64,000 nucleotides of DNA, from contig NZ_CABUAN010000005.1 in the NCBI RefSeq assembly GCF_902489635.1, positions 20,282 to 84,281 of the forward strand, written 5' to 3'. The stretch comes from an uncultured Porphyromonas sp. GTDB lineage: Bacteria > Bacteroidota > Bacteroidia > Bacteroidales > Porphyromonadaceae. This document shows, one piece after another, positions 41,406-50,140 of this stretch. A model generated the notes under the pieces. It worked only from the letters and a program-made list of their open reading frames with translations, had not been told where the DNA came from and did no database searches. The position numbers and the translations under genes were made by a program. Within the stretch, counting starts at the first letter, position 1. Every line of letters begins with the position of its first letter.

Positions 41406-42434
41406 ATGTATACAGTTGCAGACATTGCCAAGCTAATCGGTGGTACGCTAGAGGGCGACAGCACAGCTCAGCTACAAGGCTTCGCAGGCATTGAGCAGGC
41501 GAAGGCGGGTGACTTGAGCTTTCTCGCCAATATGAAGTACGAGCCCTACCTCTACACGACACACGCCTCGGCGGTACTCGTCGACGAGAAGTTTACTCCG
41601 ACACAGCCTTGCTCTACGACTTTGATCCGTGTGGCAAACCCTTACGAGACGCTCTCACAGCTGATGCGACTCTACGTCTCTCAGCAGGAGCCTCACTGGA
41701 CGGGCGTCCACCCGACAGCTATCGTAGACCCTTCGGTAGAGATCCCCAAAGAGTGCATCATCGGTCCGTACGTCTGCATCGAAGCGGATGTCAAGCTCGG
41801 CGAGCAGGTCATCATCTCGGCGCACTGCGTCATCGGGACCAACTGCTCTATCGGTGACCACACGACACTACATCCACGGGTCACGCTTTACTCAGATAGC
41901 ATCATCGGCCATCATTGCCGCATCCATGCGGGTACGGTGATCGGTGCCGATGGCTTCGGCTTTGCCCCTACGGATCATGGCTATGACAAGATCCCGCAGA
42001 TAGGACATGTGGAGATAGGAGACAACGTGGAGATAGGTGCTAATAGTTGCATCGATCGCGCTACGATGGGCGTGACGCGCATCGCTTCAGGGGTTAAGAT
42101 CGACAACCTCGTACAGATCGCGCACAACTGCACCGTCGATGAGCACACGGTCATCGCTGCCCAGGCGGGACTAGCAGGCTCAGCACACATCAAGGAGTGG
42201 TGCCAGCTGGGCGGTCAAGTGGGTATAGCTGGTCACCTCACCGTGGGCGACCATTCGCAGCTCGGTGGCCAGACGGGCGTACTGGGCAATCTCCAGCCAC
42301 ACAGCGTCGTGATGGGTGCTCCCGCCATGCCTGTGGGTAAGGCGCTACGTGCCTTCGCCACGCTTCCTAAGCTCCCTGAGCTGATGCGTCGCGTAGACAA
42401 GCTCGAAGAGCAGGCCTCCGCAGAAACTAAATAG
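41406..42434 (+). CDS. lpxD: UDP-3-O-(3-hydroxyacyl)glucosamine N-acyltransferase
   Basis: 342 residues. Adds the second acyl chain in lipid A synthesis. The N-terminal uridine-binding domain spans about 1-100 (GDLSFLANMKYEPYLYTT). Left-handed beta-helix hexapeptide repeats cover about 103-315, with the catalytic His in NLVQIAHNCTVDEHT. It is the first of three consecutive lipid A genes (lpxD, lpxC/fabZ, lpxA). Confidence 0.96.
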   Translation: MYTVADIAKLIGGTLEGDSTAQLQGFAGIEQAKAGDLSFLANMKYEPYLYTTHASAVLVDEKFTPTQPCSTTLIRVANPYETLSQLMRLYVSQQEPHWTGVHPTAIVDPSVEIPKECIIGPYVCIEADVKLGEQVIISAHCVIGTNCSIGDHTTLHPRVTLYSDSIIGHHCRIHAGTVIGADGFGFAPTDHGYDKIPQIGHVEIGDNVEIGANSCIDRATMGVTRIASGVKIDNLVQIAHNCTVDEHTVIAAQAGLAGSAHIKEWCQLGGQVGIAGHLTVGDHSQLGGQTGVLGNLQPHSVVMGAPAMPVGKALRAFATLPKLPELMRRVDKLEEQASAETK

Positions 42435-42465
42435 ACACATTTGTAAAAGCAGACACACTCACGTT

Positions 42466-43848
42466 ATGAATCAGTACACACTCGCTACGACACTCACCTT
42501 CCAAGGTGTAGGACTTCACACAGGAGCCAATCGCACCTTGACCCTCTCCCCTGCGGAGCCTCATAGTGGTTATCAGATCTGTCGCTCCGACCTCGAGGGC
42601 CACCCCGTGATCCCCGCTTATGCGGACTATGTCACGACGACGCAGCGTGCTACTCGTATAGAGCGTGGCACTGTGCAGGTCTCTACGCTCGAGCATTGCC
42701 TCAGCGCACTCTATGCGCTCGGCGTGGACAACTGTCTGATCACGGTAGATGGTGACGAAGCGCCTATACTAGACGGATCTGCCTATCCTTATGTACAGGC
42801 GATCCAAGAGGCAGGACTCAAGGAGCAGTCTGCTGCTCGCGAGGTCTTTGTGGTTCGTAAGCCTATCGAGGTAAGAGATGAGGAGACGGGAGCCTCCATT
42901 CTCCTTCTTCCATCGGATCAGCTCGGCGTAGAGGCGCACCTGAGCTTTGCCTCCCCGCTACTGAGCAACCAATACGCTTCGCTGCGTGACCTCAGTCGCT
43001 ATGGCGAGGAGGTAGCCGAGGCACGCTCCTTCGTCTTCGTACGAGAGATACTACCTCTCCTCAGTCAGGGCTTGATCAAGGGCGGAGACCTAGCCAATGC
43101 GATGGTGATCAACGATGAGCCGCTCTCAGAGAGCGATGCCAAGGCACTGGCGGAGGCTCTGCATCGTCCTGTAGCAGAAGTGAATCAGCTAGGTGTGATC
43201 AACCCGAAAGAGGGAATCCCGAACGAGCCCGCACGTCACAAGATCATCGATATACTAGGCGATCTAGCCCTGGCTGGCATCTTCGTGCAGGGACATATCA
43301 TAGCGACCAAGCCTGGCCATAAGATCAATAACAAGCTAGCACGGGCGATCCGCAAGGAGATCAAAGGAATGGAGACACAGCCGCCCGTCTATGATCCCAA
43401 TGCGACACCTGTACTCGACCTGAACCAGATCAAAGGTCTCCTACCCCACCGCTATCCTTTCCTCCTTGTGGACAAAGTGATCCACCTAGACAAGAACCAT
43501 ATCGTGGGGGTCAAGAACGTGAGCTTCAATGAGACCTTCTTCCTCGGTCACTTTCCCACAGAGCCAGTTATGCCAGGCGTTCTCATCGTCGAGGCTATGG
43601 CGCAGACCGCTGGGCTACTCGTACTCAGCGGCATCGAAGACCCCGAGCGCTACTCGACCTACTTCCTGACGATCAACAATGTGAAGTTCAGAAACAAGGT
43701 CGTGCCAGGCGACACCCTCCTCTTTAAGGTGATGCTCACCAGTGAGGTGCGTCGCGGCTTAGCCAGCGTCAGAGGACTCACCTTCGTGGGCAACCAGCTC
43801 GTTTGCGAGGCCGACTTCATGGCTCAGATAGTAAAGAATAAGGAGTAA
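42466..43848 (+). CDS. lpxC/fabZ: Fused LpxC deacetylase and FabZ dehydratase
   Basis: 460 residues with two enzymes in one chain. Residues about 1-305 are LpxC, the zinc deacetylase that commits UDP-acyl-GlcNAc to lipid A; STLEHCLSALYALGVDN holds one zinc His, and HKIIDILGDLAL, followed by a late GHIIATKPGH, the others. Residues about 315-460 are FabZ, the 3-hydroxyacyl-ACP dehydratase (LLPHRYPFLLVDKV, then GHFPTEPVMPGV and EAMAQTAG). The fusion is a known Bacteroidota feature and links the use of hydroxyacyl-ACP for lipid A to its use in fatty acid synthesis. Confidence 0.96.
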   Translation: MNQYTLATTLTFQGVGLHTGANRTLTLSPAEPHSGYQICRSDLEGHPVIPAYADYVTTTQRATRIERGTVQVSTLEHCLSALYALGVDNCLITVDGDEAPILDGSAYPYVQAIQEAGLKEQSAAREVFVVRKPIEVRDEETGASILLLPSDQLGVEAHLSFASPLLSNQYASLRDLSRYGEEVAEARSFVFVREILPLLSQGLIKGGDLANAMVINDEPLSESDAKALAEALHRPVAEVNQLGVINPKEGIPNEPARHKIIDILGDLALAGIFVQGHIIATKPGHKINNKLARAIRKEIKGMETQPPVYDPNATPVLDLNQIKGLLPHRYPFLLVDKVIHLDKNHIVGVKNVSFNETFFLGHFPTEPVMPGVLIVEAMAQTAGLLVLSGIEDPERYSTYFLTINNVKFRNKVVPGDTLLFKVMLTSEVRRGLASVRGLTFVGNQLVCEADFMAQIVKNKE

Positions 43849-43865
43849 ACAATCATATCCACTAT

Positions 43866-44657
43866 ATGGCTCAAACGCTTATATCTCCTCTTGCTCAGGT
43901 GCACCCTGAGGCACAGATAGGAGCTGAGGTGACGGTCGGACCTTTTGTCACCATAGAGGCCAACACGGTCATCGGTGACCGCACAGTCCTAGACCAAGGC
44001 TGCATAATTCGCAGCGGAGCGCGCATCGGTAGCGACTGTCACATACATCCCTATGCCGTCATCGCAGGGATACCACAAGACCTTAAGTTCAAAGGTGAGG
44101 AGACCACAGCCGTCATCGGTGACCACACCACCATCCGAGAGTTCGCCACCGTCAATCGTGGTACCGCCTCACGTGGCACCACAGTCGTCGGGAGTAACTG
44201 CCTGATCATGGCTTACTCACACGTGGCGCACGACTGCATCCTCAAGGATCACATCATCCTAGGTAATGCGACCCAGCTCGCTGGGGAGGTCGAGATAGAT
44301 GACTACGCCATCCTCAGCGGTGCCGTACTGGTACATCAGTTCGTACGCATCTCACAGCATGTGATGATACAGGGAGGCTCTAAGGTGACCAAGGACATAC
44401 CACCCTACTGTCTCGTGGGGCGCGATCCAATCGTTTACTGCGGTATCAACATCGTAGGACTACGTCGCCGAGGCTTCACCAACGACCAGATCTTCCTCAT
44501 CAACGACGTCTACCGCACACTTTATCAGGGTGGACTCAACAACAGCGAGGCGCTCGTAGAGATACAGAGTCGCTATCCGCAGTGCTACGAGCGCGACCTC
44601 ATCTACAACTTCATCAGCGACAGCAAGCGCGGTATAGTCCGCGGATCGATGGACTAG
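43866..44657 (+). CDS. lpxA: Acyl-ACP-UDP-N-acetylglucosamine O-acyltransferase
   Basis: 263 residues; first step of lipid A synthesis. Hexapeptide repeats form a left-handed helix from about residue 5 to 190. The catalytic His is in MAYSHVAHDC; QGGSKVTKDIPPYCLVGRDP and GLRRRGFTNDQIF mark the end of the helix and the C-terminal helical domain. It is 17 bases after lpxC/fabZ. Confidence 0.97.
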   Translation: MAQTLISPLAQVHPEAQIGAEVTVGPFVTIEANTVIGDRTVLDQGCIIRSGARIGSDCHIHPYAVIAGIPQDLKFKGEETTAVIGDHTTIREFATVNRGTASRGTTVVGSNCLIMAYSHVAHDCILKDHIILGNATQLAGEVEIDDYAILSGAVLVHQFVRISQHVMIQGGSKVTKDIPPYCLVGRDPIVYCGINIVGLRRRGFTNDQIFLINDVYRTLYQGGLNNSEALVEIQSRYPQCYERDLIYNFISDSKRGIVRGSMD

Positions 44658-44722
44658 CTCTAGACAAAAGATCCAAGACCGTAGCCAAGTCGCCATCAAC
44701 CAACTAAAGACCAGCTGAAACA

Positions 44723-46255
44723 ATGAAAAAGATACTCGTCGGACGCCAATGGGGCACCACGGATAGTTATATCCTCGAGCGTGATCACCTCTCCATCCAC
44801 GACCTCGTGGAGCGTGTCGCTCAGCGCTTTGTTGTAGAGCTAAGGAGTATCTCGGACCTTCCACAGGGCATCGCCTACGTCTTCGCAGGCCCAGGCAATA
44901 ATGGAGCTGACGGACTGGCCATCGCACGACGCCTCCTGCAGGAGGGGCACCGGGTGCACTGCTACCTCTTTTGCAAGCAAGAGGAGGAGCTCTCGGAGGC
45001 TTGCGCCTGGCAGCAGACGAAGCTTCTGGAGTTTCACCCTGACGCCCTGACCATTGTCGCAGATGAGTTTCAGCCCCCGCTCTTGACCGCTCAGACGCTC
45101 GTCATCGATGCGCTCTTTGGCACAGGTCTCTCGCGTCCTCTCGAGGGAGGCTTTGCGGTGCTGGTAGAGCAGCTTATCAACGCTTCGCCAGCCACGGTCA
45201 TCGCCGTAGATGTCCCCTCAGGGCTCTACGACAAGGACAATAGCGAGAACAACCTGCAGGCGATCATCAAGGCGGACTACACCCTCACCTGCGAAAGCCC
45301 CAAGATAGCTCTACTCCTATCAGACAATGAGTGCTACACGGGCACGCTACGCATCCTCTCGCTCAGTCTTAATATGGATGACGACCCCGCCATCCAAGCC
45401 GACTACTATCTCTACACCCCGCAGGATGCTCGTAGAGCCTTGAAGCCTCTCTCGCACTTTGCGCACAAAGGCACGCAGGGACACGCCCTCCTCATCGCAG
45501 GCTCCGAAGTGATGGCAGGCGCAGCTATGCTGGCTGGTATGGGCGCTATGCGCTCGGGACTAGGCAAGCTCACGATGCATCTACCCAGCTCATTGGCTCA
45601 ACTAGCGAACACACTACTCCCCGAGGCAATTGTGGAGAGGGACAAGGAGGAGACCATCGTTGGCAGCCTCCCTAAGGATCTACACAACTACCAGGCTATC
45701 GCCATGGGGCCTGGCATTGGTACAGCCCCGCTCACGCTGCATCTCTTGGAGCATCTACTGCAAAACATACAGCCCGACACCCCCTTACTACTCGATGCCG
45801 ATGCGCTCAACCTCCTAGCACTCCATCCCGAGCTGCTGAGCGTCTTGCCCAAGGACACCATCATCACGCCACATCCAGGCGAACTAGACCGCATCACAGG
45901 AAGCTCTCTCGATGATCACCACCGCCTGACCAAAGCGCAAGAGCTAGCCATGGAGCAGGAGCTCATCGTCGTACTCAAGGGGGCTAACACAGCCACTTGC
46001 CTGCCAACGGGCGAGGTCATCTTCAACAGCTCAGGCACACCGGCCCTTGCCACCGCCGGCAGTGGAGATGTACTCACTGGCATCATCCTCTCGCTCCTAG
46101 CGCAGGGCTACACACCCGCTGAGGCAGCTCCGCTAGGCGTTTACATCCATGGGCTGACAGCCAATCATTATGGCGAGCGACACTCGCCACGCGGTATGAT
46201 AGCCCGCGACATAGCAGAGATGCTCCCCGCTGTCCTCAAGATTGTCGAGCAGTAA
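44723..46255 (+). CDS. nnr: Bifunctional NAD(P)H-hydrate repair enzyme (epimerase and dehydratase)
   Basis: 510 residues. The N-terminal about 210 residues are the NAD(P)HX epimerase (YjeF_N; GPGNNGADGLAIARRLLQE). The C-terminal about 270 residues are the ADP-dependent dehydratase of the ribokinase-like fold (HKGTQGHALLIAGSEVMAGA, then AMGPGIGT, ITPHPGELDRITG and GTPALATAGSGDVLTGII). Together they repair hydrated NADH and NADPH. The gene lies 65 bases after lpxA in the same direction. Confidence 0.95.
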   Translation: MKKILVGRQWGTTDSYILERDHLSIHDLVERVAQRFVVELRSISDLPQGIAYVFAGPGNNGADGLAIARRLLQEGHRVHCYLFCKQEEELSEACAWQQTKLLEFHPDALTIVADEFQPPLLTAQTLVIDALFGTGLSRPLEGGFAVLVEQLINASPATVIAVDVPSGLYDKDNSENNLQAIIKADYTLTCESPKIALLLSDNECYTGTLRILSLSLNMDDDPAIQADYYLYTPQDARRALKPLSHFAHKGTQGHALLIAGSEVMAGAAMLAGMGAMRSGLGKLTMHLPSSLAQLANTLLPEAIVERDKEETIVGSLPKDLHNYQAIAMGPGIGTAPLTLHLLEHLLQNIQPDTPLLLDADALNLLALHPELLSVLPKDTIITPHPGELDRITGSSLDDHHRLTKAQELAMEQELIVVLKGANTATCLPTGEVIFNSSGTPALATAGSGDVLTGIILSLLAQGYTPAEAAPLGVYIHGLTANHYGERHSPRGMIARDIAEMLPAVLKIVEQ

Positions 46256-46285
46256 CTCCACACCCATATATAGTACCGCACAGAT

Positions 46286-46981
46286 ATGAAGCATCTTCGG
46301 AGCCAAGGCCTCTTACTATTCACAGCACTCCTCTGCCTGCTCGTGAGCCTGCCTAGTTGCTCTAAGCGCAAGACAGCCGAAGAGCTACTACAGGAGGCGA
46401 TCGTACAGCAGTATCAGAGCGTTGGTAAGCTACTACTCACGGAGACTACCCTCCAGAAGGCGGTCACCCTACAGGATCCCAAGATTACCTTTTACGATAT
46501 CAATAGCTTCAAGGACTTCACCAAGTGGCTGAGCAATCAGACCAAGATAGGCAACCGTGTAGGCATCTACTCCTTTGATGCCACGCTGGTGAGCTATACA
46601 GACCTGACAGGCTTCTCGGCAGACGATGTAAGCTACGACAAAGAGCAACAGCAGCTCACCATCTACATCTCTCCCATACAGGTGGAGCTACGAGGACGCG
46701 ACTTCACGCTACGGACCGAGTACGAGTATGTAGCCCCCCTCCGAGAGGCTATCACCCCGCAAGACCGTGCGCGTGTCAAGAATCGAGCCTACCAAGTACT
46801 CCAACAGGAGATCAACTCCAATGATCAGCTCATAGCTCAGATACGACAGCGTTCTATCGAGAAGCTACGTCGATGGTTCACGCAGCTCCTCCTCTCCTAC
46901 GAGCTACCGCCTACGGTCGTCATCGTAGAGCGAGGCTCAGCACTCGTACATCCTAACACACCACCCACCTCACCACAGTAG
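46286..46981 (+). CDS. DUF4230-like lipoprotein or anchored protein (first of a pair)
   Basis: 231 residues. The N-terminus is a signal with a lipobox-like LPSC (Cys at about 26), so it is probably a lipoprotein. The middle (KAVTLQDPKITFYDINSF...IGIYSFDATLVSYTDLTGF region) has the beta-rich pattern seen in DUF4230 proteins, followed by a long basic helix (about 150-205) and a short PTVVIVERG strand near the end. The next gene shows the same architecture at 13 bases' distance. The biochemical role is unknown. Confidence 0.65.
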   Translation: MKHLRSQGLLLFTALLCLLVSLPSCSKRKTAEELLQEAIVQQYQSVGKLLLTETTLQKAVTLQDPKITFYDINSFKDFTKWLSNQTKIGNRVGIYSFDATLVSYTDLTGFSADDVSYDKEQQQLTIYISPIQVELRGRDFTLRTEYEYVAPLREAITPQDRARVKNRAYQVLQQEINSNDQLIAQIRQRSIEKLRRWFTQLLLSYELPPTVVIVERGSALVHPNTPPTSPQ

Positions 46982-46993
46982 CTCCTCAATCCT

Positions 46994-47620
46994 ATGAGCA
47001 AATGGCTTAAGCGCATCCTTTACATACTCCTAGCGATACTGCTTCTAGTCGGTATCGTACTCCTATGGCGTAGCTGCTCCAAGAGCCAGAGCGAGGACTA
47101 TAGCGATGTCGTCACGCACGCTATGACCGTCCGCTCGATCGAGGAGATACTCAAGCTCTCCACAGGCGAGTGCTACCAAGAGATCCCCATGGTCGACACC
47201 ATCGATGGCATGGTGATAGCCTACGTCATACAGGCTCGTACCTACATAGACTTCGATATAGACAAGCTCCCCACGCAGCTGCAGGGCGACACGCTCTATG
47301 TGCAGCTGCCCCCCGAAGAGGTCACCCCACACGAGATCGGCTACACCGTGATCGATGTACACTCACTACGTCAAGGCTTTATCACAAAGACGCTCACCGC
47401 AGAGCAAGAGAATAGAGCCAAGCGACGCGTACCGCAGCGACTCATCAACGAAGTCTACCGCGCAGGCTACATCCGTAACGCACGGCAGCAGGCCCGCGAA
47501 GAGTTGGCACGCTTTCTCTCCATCGCTCACCCTACGGTCATCGTCGTAGACCGCTATCCCGATGGGGTGAGAGACTCCTTCTTTGCCGATACCGTCTACA
47601 TAGACCATCGTACACTATAA
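46994..47620 (+). CDS. DUF4230-like membrane-anchored protein (second of a pair)
   Basis: 208 residues with one N-terminal transmembrane helix (about 7-28, then WRSCSKS). The segment VRSIEEILKLSTGECYQEIP, then VIAYVIQARTYIDFDIDKL and the helix with the PTVIVVDRYPDG ending correspond to the DUF4230 layout. It is related in design to its upstream neighbour. The two probably act together in the envelope; no enzyme motif is visible. Confidence 0.68.
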   Translation: MSKWLKRILYILLAILLLVGIVLLWRSCSKSQSEDYSDVVTHAMTVRSIEEILKLSTGECYQEIPMVDTIDGMVIAYVIQARTYIDFDIDKLPTQLQGDTLYVQLPPEEVTPHEIGYTVIDVHSLRQGFITKTLTAEQENRAKRRVPQRLINEVYRAGYIRNARQQAREELARFLSIAHPTVIVVDRYPDGVRDSFFADTVYIDHRTL

Positions 47621-47689
47621 GAGGGGGCTAATTCTTATAAGATGTGGAACTTGTGCAGGGGAATATGTCGCAATCTGCATTAGTTTTTG

Positions 47690-47697
47690 TAACTTTG
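47690..47697 (+). promoter_or_regulatory. Candidate -7 box for pnp
   Basis: TAACTTTG, 53 bases before the pnp ATG, matches TAnnTTTG. The expected upstream TTG position holds TCG, so the -33 element is weak. Confidence 0.5.
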
Positions 47698-47750
47698 GAC
47701 GATTTTATCGAGGTATAAGACAATAGAACTAAGTAATCAGACGATTTTTT

Positions 47751-49961
47751 ATGATCAATCCGGTCAACAAGACAATCACCCTACCCGATGGTCGCACGAT
47801 CACCATCGAGACGGGCAAGCTTGCTAAGCAAGCCGACGGTGCTGTCACCGTCACCATGGGCTCTACCGTACTACTCGCAGCTGTAACCGCTGCCAAGGAG
47901 GCTAAGCCCGATGTGGACTTTATGCCACTGCAGGTAGAGTACAAAGAGAAGTATTCAGCCATAGGACGCTTCCCCGGAGGCTTCACACGCCGCGAGGGAC
48001 GCGCCTCAGACTATGAGATATTAACTTGCCGCCTAGTGGACCGCGCACTGCGTCCTCTCTTCCCAGATGACTACCATGCAGAGGTCTACGTGAACATTAT
48101 CCTCTTCTCCTCCGATGGCGAAGATATGCCAGACGCACTCGCTGGACTAGCTGCCTCGGCTGCTCTAGCAGTCTCTGATATCCCCTTCGGCGGTCCTATC
48201 AGTGAGGTACGCGTGGCACGCATCGATGGTGAGTTTGTCATCAATCCTACCTTCGAGCAGCTAGAGCGTGCCGACATTGACATGATGGTCGCAGCAACAC
48301 TCGACAACATTATGATGGTCGAGGGCGAGATGGAAGAGGTCCAGGAGGAGGAGATGCTCGAGGCTATCAAGGTAGCTCACGAGGCTATCAAGGTACAGTG
48401 CCAGGCTCAGCTAGAGCTCTCGGAGGCTGTCGGCAAGATGACCAAGCGTGAGTACCCCGCTGAGGAGCAAGACGAGGAGCTACGTGAGCGTATGCAGCGT
48501 GAGCTCTATGACAAGATCTACAAGGTCGCTACCGCTGGTACCGACAAGCATGCTCGTGGCGATGCCTTTGAGGCAATCGTTGAGGAGTTCAAGGCGCAGT
48601 TTACCGAAGAGGAGCTCGGGGAGAAGGGCATGATCATAGACCGCTACTACCACGATATGGAGAAGGCGGCTATGCGTCGTATGATCCTCGACGAGGGCAA
48701 GCGTCTCGATGGTCGTCGTACCGATGAGATACGTCCTATCTGGATCGAGACGGACTGCCTACCAGGTCCTCACGGATCGGCTATCTTCACACGTGGTGAG
48801 ACGCAGTCTCTCTCTACGGTGACGCTCGGTACCAAGAGCGATGAGAAGCTGGTCGACGATGTACTCAACTACGGCAAGGAGCGCTTCCTCCTGCACTACA
48901 ACTTTCCACCCTTCTCTACGGGCGAGGCAAAAGCTTCGCGTGGCATCAGCCGTCGTGAGATCGGTCACGGTAACCTAGCACACCGTGCGCTCAAGCGCAT
49001 GATCCCCGAGGACTACCCCTACGTAATCCGTGTGATGAGTGATATCCTTGAGTCCAACGGATCATCCTCTATGGCAACCGTCTGCGCCGGTACGCTCGCA
49101 CTGCGTGATGCTGGTGTCCAGATGAAGAAGCCTGTCTCTGGTATCGCCATGGGTCTCATCAGTGAGAACAAGGGTACCAACTACGCTATCCTCTCCGACA
49201 TCCTTGGAGATGAGGATCACCTCGGCGATATGGACTTTAAGGTAACGGGTACCCGTGACGGTATTACCGCTACGCAGATGGATATCAAGGTGGACGGTCT
49301 GAGCTATGAGATCCTAGCAAATGCTTTGGCACAGGCTAAGGCTGGTCGCCTCCACATCCTAGACAAAATCGAGGAGGCACAGCCCGCAGCTCGTCCCGAT
49401 ATGAAGCCTCATGCACCACGCATCGAGACGCTACGCATCGGTAAGGAGTTCATCGGAGCTGTCATTGGCCCGGGCGGCAAGATCATCCAGGGCATCCAGG
49501 AGCAGAGCGGTGCCACGGTCAACATCGAAGAGGTGGACAACTATGGTATCGTCGAGATCAGTAGCTCTAACAAGGAGTCTCTCGATGCTGCTATGGCTAT
49601 GGTACGTGGTATCGTCGCTACTCCAGAGGTGGGCGAGGTCTACAAGGGTACCGTCTCCTCAGTGATGCCTTACGGCTGCTTCGTACAGTTTATGCCAGGC
49701 AAGGATGGACTGCTTCACATCAGCGAGATCGACTGGAAGCGTTTTGCCACGATCGAGGATACAGGTCTCAAGGAGGGCGACACGATCGATGTTAAGCTCA
49801 TCGAGATCGACCCCAAGACGGGTAAGTTCAGCCTATCACACAAGGCACTTCTACCTAAGCCCGAGGGCTATGTAGAGCCTGAGCGTCGTCCGCGCCGTGA
49901 GCGTCGTGATGATGGCGAGCGTCGTGAGCGCCGTCCCCGTCGTGAGCATCGTGACGAATAG
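47751..49961 (+). CDS. pnp: Polyribonucleotide nucleotidyltransferase (PNPase)
   Basis: 736 residues; a phosphorolytic 3'-5' exoribonuclease. It has two RNase PH domains (about 10-230 and 310-550; FPPFSTGEAKASRGISRREI lies in the second), an alpha-helical linker, a KH domain (IGAVIGPGGKIIQGIQEQSG) and an S1 domain (GEVYKGTVSSVMPYGCFVQF). After the S1 domain comes an Arg/Glu-rich tail of about 25 residues, like the basic tail of S3 in this window. It is monocistronic: a -7 box lies before it and a long-stem terminator after it. Confidence 0.97.
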   Translation: MINPVNKTITLPDGRTITIETGKLAKQADGAVTVTMGSTVLLAAVTAAKEAKPDVDFMPLQVEYKEKYSAIGRFPGGFTRREGRASDYEILTCRLVDRALRPLFPDDYHAEVYVNIILFSSDGEDMPDALAGLAASAALAVSDIPFGGPISEVRVARIDGEFVINPTFEQLERADIDMMVAATLDNIMMVEGEMEEVQEEEMLEAIKVAHEAIKVQCQAQLELSEAVGKMTKREYPAEEQDEELRERMQRELYDKIYKVATAGTDKHARGDAFEAIVEEFKAQFTEEELGEKGMIIDRYYHDMEKAAMRRMILDEGKRLDGRRTDEIRPIWIETDCLPGPHGSAIFTRGETQSLSTVTLGTKSDEKLVDDVLNYGKERFLLHYNFPPFSTGEAKASRGISRREIGHGNLAHRALKRMIPEDYPYVIRVMSDILESNGSSSMATVCAGTLALRDAGVQMKKPVSGIAMGLISENKGTNYAILSDILGDEDHLGDMDFKVTGTRDGITATQMDIKVDGLSYEILANALAQAKAGRLHILDKIEEAQPAARPDMKPHAPRIETLRIGKEFIGAVIGPGGKIIQGIQEQSGATVNIEEVDNYGIVEISSSNKESLDAAMAMVRGIVATPEVGEVYKGTVSSVMPYGCFVQFMPGKDGLLHISEIDWKRFATIEDTGLKEGDTIDVKLIEIDPKTGKFSLSHKALLPKPEGYVEPERRPRRERRDDGERRERRPRREHRDE

Positions 49962-50021
49962 ACGATAAGAGCTAGAGCGACTGTGTCACCATACACAGCA
50001 GCTCTACTAAGCTAAATACAG

Positions 50022-50104
50022 GAAGTCACCAACCTCAAATATTCTTTCACTACCTCTGCTACCAGCATGTTGTGAGCGAAAGTTGTGGTTGGTGACTTCT
50101 TTTT
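50022..50104 (+). terminator. Terminator of pnp
   Basis: GAAGTCACCAACC (50022-50034) pairs perfectly with GGTTGGTGACTTC (50087-50099), followed by TTTTTC. The 52-base loop contains a smaller CTTTC/GAAAG stem. Its 3' arm overlaps the upstream part of the next promoter. Confidence 0.75.
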
Positions 50105-50115
50105 CTATAACTTTG
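50083..50115 (+). promoter_or_regulatory. Promoter of the MFS transporter gene, overlapping the pnp terminator
   Basis: TAACTTTG at 50108-50115 is the -7 box. Candidate TTG -33 elements lie at 50083-50085 and 50089-50091 (22 and 16 bases away), within or next to the 3' arm of the pnp terminator. Confidence 0.5.
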
Positions 50116-50140
50116 CAGCGGATTAGACTAGCAAGTTTGT

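Noticed and set aside
42466..43848. LpxC-FabZ fusion as a novelty
   Set aside because: The fusion is established in Bacteroidota.
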